Part shown: piece after piece, positions 15,967 through 23,085 of the stretch
Position numbering within the stretch: position 1 is the stretch's first letter
Layout: each line of letters begins with the position of its first letter
From: CAYMUR01 sp964393615
Lineage (GTDB): Bacteria > Planctomycetota > Planctomycetia > Pirellulales > Pirellulaceae
Length of the DNA stretch: 23,085 bases
Reading direction: 5' to 3'
NCBI GenBank assembly: GCA_964393615.1
Contig: CAYMUR010000088.1
Span: forward strand, 1 to 23,085
The notes under the pieces: model-generated
The model's database searches: none
Seen by the model: only the letters and a program-made list of their open reading frames with translations
What the model was told of the DNA's origin: nothing
Translations under genes and position numbers: made by a program

Positions 15967-17808
15967 ATGAATATTCGACTGGTAATAAATAAACTGGGCA
16001 TCATCAGCGTGTTGATTGGTGGGTCGATGCTGTTCAGTCTTTTGTGGGCGTTTCCAGCGCTAGGGCAACGTCAGCATTTGCCAAAAACGATTCCTGGCCA
16101 GTTTGAAGTTCATGGTTTCTTGGCACTGATTATCAGCATCGGCATTTGCTTTTTTGTGGGAGCCTGGTTTGTCTACCTGGGCCGTGGTGCCACGGGCCAG
16201 TTGTTTCTCAAGGAAGCGATGGCCGTGGTTGGTTTAAGTTGGGTGCTCGCCACGCTGCTTGGTGCGTTTCCGTACTTAATCAGTGGTACAGTGCGCGGGC
16301 CGAGTGTTCGGTTTGTAGGAACTCAAGAGGCGTTGTTCCTACAGGAGCCTGGTTGGTTGGGGCTACGGCAATGGCGTAAAGAGGATGCATTGACAGGGTT
16401 GCAGCGCGATGCGGTTAAGGCGATCCTTGCTGCCGGTGTCGACGGTCTGACTGCGGACGAATTGAAGAAGGCACTAGGATCGGACGTTGCGGAATCTGCA
16501 TTGCAGGAATTGGCGAAAAGTAGCGATTCCTGGCGTCGTGCATTGATTCTAGAATCTCCCGGCGACACAACGAATCCATTACGAATTCGTGAAGTCACGA
16601 TGACGTTAGTCGATGCATTATTCGAATCGCAATCGGGATTCAGTACGACAGGTGCCACAGTTATTTCTGATCTGGAAAAACCAGACGCTGTACCACATTG
16701 TATTTTAATGTGGCGAAGTACAACGCATTTTCTGGGTGGCTTGGGAATCATCGTATTGTTTGTGGCAATTTTGGGGCAAGGCTCGGCTGGCAAAGCGCTG
16801 ATGCGGGCTGAGATTCCAGGGCCAAGCAAAGAGGGTAGCCAGACACGTATGCAGCAAGCAGCCCAGGTGTTTGCCGCCATCTATTGTGGATTGACGGCCA
16901 TCCTGGCCGTCGTTCTCAAGCTAGAGGGGCTTTCCTGGTTTGATGCGTTTTGTCATGCGTTTGGCACCATGGCTACGGGAGGCTTCAGTACGTACAACGC
17001 CAGTGTCGGTCATTTTAACAGTCCATTGATTGAGTACACAATCATCGTTTTCATGATTTTGGCAGGTACCAATTTCGTGCTACTTTATGCGGTGTGTCTT
17101 TACCAGCCAGGAAAACTTTTTGCCAACGTTGAGTGGCGTATGTACATGGCGCTGATTGCCGTGGTCACGTTACTCGTGTTGTTGTTTGGCATGGTCCATG
17201 AGACGTTTGGATCGTTACAAGAGGGCTTGCGCTACGGACTGTTTCAGGTTGTCTCGATTATCACGACGACTGGATACTGTACTAATGACTTTGATTTGTG
17301 GAGTAGTTTTGGGCGAGCGATCCTTGTGATTCTCATGTTTTGGGGTGGTTGTGCAGGAAGTACCGGGGGCGGGATGAAGGTCATCCGTCATATCCTGTTT
17401 TTGAAAATTGTCCGCTTAGAGGTGGAACAAGCGTTTCATCCCACGGTTGTCCGCACGCTTCGCTTGGGCGGAGAGCCAGTGGATGATCCAAATTTAAGAA
17501 AAAACATTCTTGTCTATTTTAGTCTTATCCTCGTGATTTTTATTTTCAGTTGGATGGCGGTCGTTACGATTGAACCCGATACGACTTGGGCGGATGAATC
17601 GGAGCACAAACTGCTTGATAGTGCCAGTGCTGTTGCGGCCACGCTCAATAACATTGGTCCAGGTCTGGGAACCGTGGGGCCTACCCGGAATTACGGTCAC
17701 TTTAGTGGGCTGACTAAACTTCTCTTTACATGGTTAATGATGCTTGGCCGGCTGGAAATTTATGTCATTTTGGTGTTGTTTTGGCCTCGTTTCTGGCGGG
17801 CCTTGTGA
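15967..17808 (+). CDS. trkH: Trk potassium channel subunit TrkH with large inserted segment
   Basis: 613 residues, longer than the roughly 480 of typical TrkH. Inner-membrane K+ (or Na+) channel of the SKT superfamily. The four pore loops can be seen: SGFSTTGATV (223-232), GTMATGGFST (333-342), TTTGYCTND (433-441) and NNIGPGLGTVGP (561-572), each with its filter glycine. Other family segments are RSTTHFLGGLGIIVLFVAI and FWGGCAGSTGGGMKVIRH. Between the end of the third hydrophobic segment (AFPYLISGT, about 106) and the first pore helix (LVDALFESQSGFS, about 213) lie about 100 extra residues. These include a winged-helix-like stretch (QRDAVKAILAAGVDGLTADE, then LKKALGSDVAESALQELAKS). Works with the preceding TrkA. 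No clear Shine-Dalgarno precedes the ATG. Confidence 0.94.
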   Translation: MNIRLVINKLGIISVLIGGSMLFSLLWAFPALGQRQHLPKTIPGQFEVHGFLALIISIGICFFVGAWFVYLGRGATGQLFLKEAMAVVGLSWVLATLLGAFPYLISGTVRGPSVRFVGTQEALFLQEPGWLGLRQWRKEDALTGLQRDAVKAILAAGVDGLTADELKKALGSDVAESALQELAKSSDSWRRALILESPGDTTNPLRIREVTMTLVDALFESQSGFSTTGATVISDLEKPDAVPHCILMWRSTTHFLGGLGIIVLFVAILGQGSAGKALMRAEIPGPSKEGSQTRMQQAAQVFAAIYCGLTAILAVVLKLEGLSWFDAFCHAFGTMATGGFSTYNASVGHFNSPLIEYTIIVFMILAGTNFVLLYAVCLYQPGKLFANVEWRMYMALIAVVTLLVLLFGMVHETFGSLQEGLRYGLFQVVSIITTTGYCTNDFDLWSSFGRAILVILMFWGGCAGSTGGGMKVIRHILFLKIVRLEVEQAFHPTVVRTLRLGGEPVDDPNLRKNILVYFSLILVIFIFSWMAVVTIEPDTTWADESEHKLLDSASAVAATLNNIGPGLGTVGPTRNYGHFSGLTKLLFTWLMMLGRLEIYVILVLFWPRFWRAL

Positions 17809-17907
17809 GTGCGGTTTGACCGTCTAGTAGGAGCTACAGGAACGCCGCGTGTAGCGGAATTTCGGAAAATGGTGGGTCGATGCCAGTTAGTTTGACAGAA
17901 ATGTCCA

Positions 17908-18015
17908 ATGGACGAAATCAACGTTGAATTACCTCGGGCCATGAACCGATGGGATATCTGCGAAAGGTACAAGGAATCGCTTGTTCTTTGGCCGGTGGCG
18001 TCGTACAATTTATGA
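17908..18015 (+). CDS. Possible 35-residue leader ORF overlapping the sensor gene start
   Basis: Starts ATG at 17908 (MDEINVELPRAMNRWDICER) and stops with TGA at 18013-18015, inside the ATG at 18012 of the following gene, giving an ATGA overlap. That geometry is typical of translational coupling and is the main evidence. No homology is recognised and no clear ribosome site is present, so it may be chance. Confidence 0.22.
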   Translation: MDEINVELPRAMNRWDICERYKESLVLWPVASYNL

Positions 18016-19836
18016 TTCTTGCATCTCGTCCTTACGAGGAGGTGGGGGATTTGCCCGAGAAGTCTCAGATAGCATTACGATCTAAATCCAACGTCCGTTC
18101 CATGGCTCCATTTGATGCTGAGGATGAATCAGGAGTACAAACGCGACCGAAACTTCTATGTCTAGGTGGCTTGCGGACCGAAAATGACGATTTATCGTTG
18201 CGTTTGGGTGGAGCCTTTGACATTCGCCATACCGACGAACTCTCACAGCTGCCTGAGCTTTTGCAGGAAAATGGGTTAGCAGGTGTTTTTGTACCGCTTG
18301 CACAAACTGATTGCATTCAACATTGGGCCGAATCAGAGCAGCAGGCGCGGGTGCTACAAGGGATGTGTGACGGTGTGGTGCTCTTGGATGAAGCCAACAC
18401 GATCCTGTGGGCTAACGACAAACNNNNNNNNNNGCATAAATTTTTATGATTCGCTTGGTAGCCCGGAAATTTTGGGACCGGATTTTTGTCCTTTTCACAC
18501 AGCTTTGGCGACCAAAAAAGTTAGCGTCTCAACATTGAAACTGGAAGACAATCTGCATTTACAAGTACGCGCGGCACCTCTTTTGCAAGAAGGCCAAACG
18601 GTCAGCCAGTTAATTGTCACTATTCGCGACATCACGCATGAGATGCTTCATCAGCAGAAGTTAAGTGCCATTCACAAGGCTGGTGTGGAGTTGGCAGACC
18701 TCACTCCCCAAGAGGTCTTTGACATGCAGGTGGAGGATCGCATTGAGTTACTCAAATCTAACATTCTGCACTACACCAAGGATCTGTTGAATTTCGACGT
18801 CGTCGAAATCAGGATGTTAGATGAAAAGACGCGAAAGTTAGAGCCATTGTTGGCGGTTGGTTTAGAACTGACTGCGACCCAGCGATTGTTATATGCGGAA
18901 GCCAAAGATTATGGCGTAACCGGATTTGTTGCTGCGACAGGCAAGAGCTATTTGTGTGAAGATACGACGGAGGATCCTCTCTATTTGCAAGGATTCGAAG
19001 GTGCAAAAAGTTCTCTGACAGTACCTTTGGTTTTTCATGACCAGGTGATAGGGACTTTTAATGTCGAGAGTCCAGAACCACATGCATTTTCTGAAAGTGA
19101 TCTGCAATTTCTTGAATTGTTTTCACGGGATGTTGCTGTCGCTCTGAATACGCTGGAACTACTGGTTGCTCAGAAGGCAAATGCCGCCCAGGAGAGTGTG
19201 GATGCCATTCACAGTGCGGTTGCCATGCCAGTGGATGAGATTTTGAATGATGCTGTGAATGTGATGGAGCGTTATATTGGCCATGAACCGGATTTGAAAT
19301 CTCGGCTGCAGGGTATTTTGCGAAATGCCCGCGAAGTCAAGCAGATTATTCAGATTGTGGGCCAGCAGATGACTCCTGCCGAGGCCGTTCCCACTTCGGT
19401 ACAGCTTCCACAGCGTCCTTTACTGCGAGGAAGACGTATTCTCGTAGTGGATGCGGACGAATCGGTACGTCGTGCTGCTCATGGCTTACTTGAAAAATAT
19501 AATTGTGTCGTCGAAACAGCCCATACTGGCGGTGAGGCTGTATACATGATTCAGAATACTACCGAAGATGATGCGTACGATGTTATAATTGCCGACGTGC
19601 GATTGGATGACATGTCGGGCCATCACTTCTTGGCGGAGCTGAAAAAAATTATGGAATCCGTTCCTCTAATTTTGATGAGCGGTTTTGGATACGATCCAGA
19701 CCACTCGATTGTCAAAGCTAGGCAGCTTGGTCTGAATGCAAATGCGGTGTTATTTAAGCCATTTCGCCTGGATCAACTGCTGGAGACCGTAGAAATGAAG
19801 CTGTCCGTCTCCGATGGTCAAAGCCCCCTGCCTTGA
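18012..19836 (+). CDS. PAS-GAF-receiver signalling protein without kinase domain (interrupted by assembly gap)
   Basis: One gene broken by the N run at 18424-18433; the frame before the gap differs from the frame after it because the gap size is wrong. Order: a receiver-like first domain (PKLLCLGGLRTEND to AGVFVPL); a PAS domain (ARVLQGMCDGVVLLDEANTI, gap, NFYDSLGSPEILGPDFCPFH, IVTIRDITHEM); a GAF domain (NFDVVEIRMLDE, GVTGFVAATGKSYLCEDTTE, SLTVPLVFHDQVIGTFNVES); a helical stretch recalling a histidine-kinase dimerisation domain but with no ATPase domain; and a C-terminal receiver (RRILVVDADESV). The receiver's phospho-acceptor Asp is encoded at 19594 (IIADVRLDD), with Ser in LMSGFG and Lys encoded at 19756 (LFKPF). 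The start could be ATG 18012, 17949 or 18102. Cytoplasmic signal relay is inferred; the output is unknown. Confidence 0.8.
18424..18433. other. Assembly gap (10 N) inside PAS domain
   Basis: The upstream frame leaves one base (18423) and the downstream frame leaves two (18434-18435) around the gap. If the gene is intact the missing length must therefore be a multiple of three, and cannot be exactly ten. Confidence 0.97.
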
Positions 19837-19949
19837 GGTTTGTGACGGGACATGCCAGAGGTCTACAATGGCGCGTTAGACCGGTTTCAGCAGAAGTGAT
19901 TCGTTAACCAATTGTCTTGACTCTGCCATTATTGAGAATCTTGAAATCT

Positions 19950-21140
19950 ATGCGGCTGCTCGAACTGCTGCTCATTGCAGGTGGATTACTAGGACATGTT
20001 GCTATTTGGTCGACATTGGCCAACCGGTTGCACGGTCTTGTAGTGTCCCAAAAATTTATCCGGATAGGACAACTCTTAATCTATCTGATGAATGTTGTGC
20101 TGCCCCTCTTGTGGATAGTCATTTACGTTTGCTATCAGGGGATTATTTTTGATCAGCAACGGTCCAGGCTTGCTACAGTAGCATTCATCTATTGGGTAGC
20201 TTGCGTGTTATTTGCAGTCAGGACGGTAGCTGCCTGGTGGGTTCAGCAAGGGCCAGGTCGGACTGTAACGCCACGACTTATTTCGAACCATGTAAAAATC
20301 ACGGACCTACAGCACGGTTTTGGCCAGCCCATAGCGCGATCGGCCAAAGCGAAGCTACTCGCTTCTTTTCCTGGGAACGAAATATTCCAACTGGCAATCC
20401 ATACCAAAGAGATTCGTTTGCAACGATTGCCAACTGCATTAGAAGGGCTGACGATTACTCATTTGTCCGATTTGCATATATCGCAGCACTTGGACGCTGC
20501 CTTTTATGATAGTGTTTTCAAATATGCCAACGAATTTAGATCGGATTTTATTTTCATCACGGGCGATTTGGTCGATGGTGCCCAACAGATTGATTTAACA
20601 GTTCGATTACTTAGCCAACTGAGAGCGGAACAAGGCATCTACTACATTTTGGGAAATCACGAAATTCGAGAGGCTCCTGAAGATATTGAAAAACTCGATC
20701 GAAAACTGGCAGAGGTTGGTTTGATCCAGCTTGGTGGTTGTTGGCAGAACATTGAAATGAAGGATGAGCTGATGATTCTAGCTGGGAATTCTTTGCCCTG
20801 GCACGGCACCGCACCGGACATGCATCGTTGCGATATGCGTGATTGGCAAACGGACCCATTCAGAATCCTATTGTCTCACTCTCCCGATCAAGTCCACTGG
20901 GCCAGAACACACCGGTTCGATTTGATGTTGGCCGGACACACGCACGGAGGTCAAGTTTGTTTTCCATGGATCGGACCGGTAATTTGTCCCAGCCGATTTG
21001 GTGGGAAATATGCTGCCGGGTTGTTTGATTTGCCACCCACATTGTTACATGTCACCAGGGGAATCTCTGGCATGACCCCTGTTCGGTTTCGTTGTCGTCC
21101 GGAATTGTCTCAACTGGTTCTACGTGGCATCTGCAGATAA
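19950..21140 (+). CDS. Membrane-anchored metallophosphoesterase (YkuE/YaeI-like)
   Basis: 396 residues from ATG 19950; a TTG at 19917 would add 11 residues, and neither has a strong ribosome site. The N-terminal part has three to four hydrophobic segments (LLELLLIAGGLLGHVAIW, LLIYLMNVVLPLLWIVIYVC, LATVAFIYWVACVLFAV). The calcineurin-like catalytic domain then carries all dimetal-site motifs: HLSDLHIS (Asp174, His176), ITGDLVDGA (Asp206), YILGNHEI (Asn236, His237), LLSHSPDQ and LAGHTHGGQV (His330, His332). Substrate is likely a phosphodiester; YkuE/YaeI relatives act on lipid-type substrates at the membrane, so that is a possibility only. The stop codon lies within the GH123/DUF4091-like remnant on the other strand. 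Confidence 0.92.
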   Translation: MRLLELLLIAGGLLGHVAIWSTLANRLHGLVVSQKFIRIGQLLIYLMNVVLPLLWIVIYVCYQGIIFDQQRSRLATVAFIYWVACVLFAVRTVAAWWVQQGPGRTVTPRLISNHVKITDLQHGFGQPIARSAKAKLLASFPGNEIFQLAIHTKEIRLQRLPTALEGLTITHLSDLHISQHLDAAFYDSVFKYANEFRSDFIFITGDLVDGAQQIDLTVRLLSQLRAEQGIYYILGNHEIREAPEDIEKLDRKLAEVGLIQLGGCWQNIEMKDELMILAGNSLPWHGTAPDMHRCDMRDWQTDPFRILLSHSPDQVHWARTHRFDLMLAGHTHGGQVCFPWIGPVICPSRFGGKYAAGLFDLPPTLLHVTRGISGMTPVRFRCRPELSQLVLRGICR

Positions 21141-21280
21141 CGGTAGTCATCGATTCCCTCGCGGCGCGTCTCCCAGCCCACCAACGGCATCGGGCGCTGA
21201 TCGCCTTCGCGCATCCAGATGAGCTTGAATCCCGGAAGGGTCGCACGGTCACCTTCAGATCCAATTCCGTAGCGGCCTAC
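21131..21280 (-). pseudogene. C-terminal remnant of a GH123/DUF4091-like protein
   Basis: A minus-strand frame, shifted relative to the N-terminal piece just before it, reads YGIGSEGDRATLPGFKLIWM, then REGDQRPMPLVGWETRREGI, then DDYRYLQ. The block WExxREGIDDYRYL is the C-terminal hallmark of DUF4091/GH123-like proteins. There is no start codon of its own, and homology stops at 21131, at the end of the metallophosphoesterase gene. Together with 21277-21786 it is best read as one gene that lost its central catalytic portion and then shifted frame. Confidence 0.7.
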
Positions 21281-21786
21281 CCTGTGGGCTGAATCCGTAT
21301 CTTGCCGATGTGCTGTCCCGCAGTGATACCTTCCCTGGCATGGAGTGTCAGCCAGAAAAAAGAAGCCCTTTCTTGTTCGATCGCAGTAATCTCGTCTGCC
21401 TCATCCAGACACGCATGGTGAATCCAGGCGGGCACGGGGTTTTCGTATCCCAACAATAACTTTCCTGTCGCTTGGTCAAGAGGACGGTAAATCCTGGCTT
21501 CCAGGTCCGTTGTCAACTCGATACGAACACTTTGCAGGGGACTGGACGACGTATGGATGCCGATTTGCAAAGACTTGTACTCACCTTGAGCCAATGCGCA
21601 AGACACCTTGTCGAAGACTGCACTTTGAGTTGGAATATGGTCCCCTGGAAGACGCAACAAGGTGTTGTGTGTAAAGACTACGTAGTCTTTGCTTGACTCA
21701 AGCTTCGCTGCGGCGCTGTCCGATTTCCTCGCAACCAGCAATGCACCTACTAGACAAAGAATCAGCACCCTTTTCTTTTCCCCCAT
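21277..21786 (-). pseudogene. N-terminal domain of a truncated GH123/DUF4091-like secreted protein
   Basis: 169 residues from ATG 21786, supported by CAGGAG 7 bases upstream. It has an intact signal peptide (MGEKKRVLILCLVGALLVAR) and then a beta-sandwich-like region. ALAQGEYKSLQIGIHTSSSP and ASFFWLTLHAREGITAGQHI followed by GKIRIQP match the N-terminal domain that precedes the barrel in GH123/DUF4091-type proteins. It stops at TAG 21277-21279, right after the first domain, whereas family members run for several hundred residues more. The C-terminal block reappears immediately downstream in another frame (21131-21280). A short secreted carbohydrate-binding domain could in principle still be made because start, ribosome site and signal peptide are intact. 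Confidence 0.72.
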
Positions 21787-22650
21787 CGAGCAACTCCTGT
21801 CCCATTTTGTTTGGAACCCCACACTCTCGATCCTCTGCTTTCAGATGAATTTGCAAAGCCTGGTGATTTTGATCGTGCGCTGATCCCCTTTCCGGTTTTT
21901 GGGAACGGACCTCATCCGACGGCGGGTGCATTACCACATTTACCAGCTAAAAAAACAACCGCAACACACCATGCGTACGTACTAAAAACAGAACGGTTAT
22001 CCGGCCGTTTCAGCTGGTGAAGAATGGTTTTCTTGTCGACTGGACTGAGTATAATTCAAACACATTGCTGCCGATAGAACGACAGGCGGTTACAACGTAA
22101 AATCACGGCTTGTAAAAGTTCTGTTCGGTGTACACGATTTTCTCACCATCCTTTTTCTTTTTTTCGATTTTCGCCTGGCTGTTGAAGATTGTACCCCGTA
22201 ACGTCTCTTGTTAGACGCGTTGCACATCAGGAAACAAGACGTCGAATGAATTAATGGCCCTAGGTTCCAAAGGTCCGTTTTCCCGTCTCGGCCTGCTGGG
22301 AAATTCACGTTTGCTGTTTCCCCGAAAGATTTTGGTCGAAAGGTTCTCGTTGGCCGCAATCACCGGGAAAGGTCTCTGGCCTGCTCTTATCGCAGTCGTT
22401 CGGCTACCAGTCCCACGACGGTTACAGGTTTGCCGGCAGGAAAAGTATCTGACAAGGTGTTAAAATGAAATGATGCGTACAGGTGGTTGTCGCTCAACGT
22501 TTGATGGGGAACAATAGCCGCTAGATTGCAGTGGAATGGCAATCATCTTTGACCCCAGTGAATGCACCTTGTCGGACATCATTACCGGCTTTACCCAGCA
22601 AACTTGGAAGGGGAATCCAAAGTGAATCACAGACGAAAAGAGGTCTTGTC
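21787..22650. other. Non-coding stretch containing decayed coding sequence
   Basis: About 860 bases without an intact gene. The minus-strand half at 22103-22542 holds the broken gene listed separately. Positions 21787-22100 show nothing recognisable on either strand. The 3' end must include the promoter of the exported PQQ-type gene at 22651; no clear -35/-10 was identified. Confidence 0.5.
22103..22542 (-). pseudogene. Decayed, unidentified protein-coding gene (frameshifts and stops)
   Basis: Two minus-strand pieces look strongly like protein but sit in different frames. At 22387-22542 a 51-residue open stretch reads PFHCNLAAIVPHQTLSDNHL, then YASFHFNTLSDTFPAGKPVT and VVGLVAERLR, ending in TAA. 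At 22103-22210 a 35-residue piece reads RGTIFNSQAKIEKKKKDGEK then IVYTEQNFYKP, ending in TGA as a natural C-terminus might; the same frame just upstream gives INSFDVLFPDVQRV before a TAA. No single frame joins them. I do not recognise the family. Confidence 0.4.
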
Positions 22651-23085
22651 ATGAATTGTACCAAACAGTCCTTCATTTCCTGGCTGATGGTGCTTGGCTT
22701 GATTTTCGCGAGGGCACACGCCGATTCCGTCGACGATGTTTTGGAGCGGGTCGGAATCCAGCGAGGAATTGTTGCGTTGATCGGCGTGCCAAACGACAGT
22801 GCCGATCAACCTGTCGAAATAGCCAACAAAAGTGAACTCACGCTTTATATTCAAACTTCGGATGAAGAGCTGGCCAATCGCATTCGACAGAAAGCGACTG
22901 AATCAAAATTGCTGGGAAACCGCATCTTTGTCGCGCACGGAGCGTTTAACGTCGTTCATCTCGCTGACAACGTAGCGGACTGCATTGTGGTAGCACCCGC
23001 GGCCGCAGATAAAGTCTCGGATGAAGAACTGTTGCGCGCGGTGCGTCCACGCGCCACGGTATTGATTGGTGATCGTGGACTCGTG
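22651..23085 (+). CDS. Exported PQQ-propeller/methyltransferase-type protein, N-terminal part
   Basis: 145 residues to the window edge. The start is ATG 22651 with AGAGG 7 bases upstream. A signal peptide is visible: SFISWLMVLGLIFARAHA, with cleavage before DS. The rest has the form of the degenerate Rossmann/SAM-methyltransferase module found at the N-terminus of large planctomycete proteins that continue into a PQQ-type beta-propeller: VLERVGIQRGIVALIGVP, LTLYIQTSDEELANRIRQKA, NRIFVAHGAFNVVHLADNVA, LLRAVRPRATVLIGDRG. The Gly-rich SAM loop is not intact here (ALIGVPND), so catalytic methyl transfer is doubtful. The propeller itself lies outside the window, so the full architecture is inference from the family. 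Confidence 0.78.
   Translation, partial: MNCTKQSFISWLMVLGLIFARAHADSVDDVLERVGIQRGIVALIGVPNDSADQPVEIANKSELTLYIQTSDEELANRIRQKATESKLLGNRIFVAHGAFNVVHLADNVADCIVVAPAAADKVSDEELLRAVRPRATVLIGDRGLV

Noticed and set aside
18283..18423. Apparent start MFLYRLHKL in the frame that continues after the second N gap
   Set aside because: The true upstream coding frame is a different one (GMCDGVVLLDEANTI); this frame is open only by chance up to the gap of wrong size.
21052..21264. Minus-strand open frame over the end of the metallophosphoesterase gene
   Set aside because: The neighbouring frame carries the GH123/DUF4091 hallmark, so this frame is its shadow.
1..23085. CRISPR arrays, tRNA or rRNA genes, insertion sequences and phage genes
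   Set aside because: No regularly spaced repeats, no T-loop-like tRNA signatures in the intergenic regions, no transposase or integrase motifs were found on reading both strands by eye.

Overview
The window looks like a chromosomal scaffold from a planctomycete, probably of the Pirellulales type. The evidence is family-level and read by eye: a DUF1598 protein with a Gly-rich N-terminus, a secreted ceramidase-like protein fused to a LamG-type domain, an exported protein of the methyltransferase/PQQ-propeller type, remnants of a GH123/DUF4091-like protein, and TrkA/TrkH. No tRNA, rRNA, CRISPR array or transposase was seen. Two runs of exactly ten Ns (11748-11757, 18424-18433) show that this is a scaffold of joined contigs, and both fall inside genes.

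Layout. Positions 1-3720 are all on the minus strand: the start of rsmG (cut by the window edge), a secreted DUF1598 protein, and a compact three-gene group (DUF6677-like membrane protein, 73-residue membrane protein, thioredoxin-like [2Fe-2S] ferredoxin). From 4079 the plus strand carries rsmE, then a gene-poor kilobase with possible decayed coding sequence, then an M48 (Ste24-type) membrane protease, an SDR oxidoreductase and the ceramidase-LamG protein. The last of these converges with, and overlaps by 15 bases, a minus-strand pair: a nucleosidase and a spore-photoproduct-lyase-family radical SAM protein, coupled through an ATGA overlap. The nucleosidase locus contains the first N gap, and the two sides carry two different versions of the same domain segment. 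An enolase-superfamily enzyme follows on the minus strand, then about 900 bases without a gene.

From 14419 the plus strand carries trkA, trkH (with a large extra segment before the first pore loop), a PAS-GAF-receiver signalling protein broken by the second N gap, and a membrane-anchored metallophosphoesterase. Positions 21131-22542 look like a gene graveyard. One GH123/DUF4091-like gene is reduced to its N-terminal domain plus a frameshifted C-terminal scrap. A second unidentified gene survives only as short open pieces in different frames. The window ends inside an exported protein of the PQQ type.

Functional reading. TrkA and TrkH form a potassium-uptake system. RsmG and RsmE modify 16S rRNA. 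The nucleosidase could clear 5'-deoxyadenosine made by the radical SAM partner (inference). I found no clear-cut new defence or mobile system. The items most worth a second look are the nucleosidase/SPL locus, the TrkH insertion, the kinase-less PAS-GAF-receiver protein and the decaying GH123-like gene.
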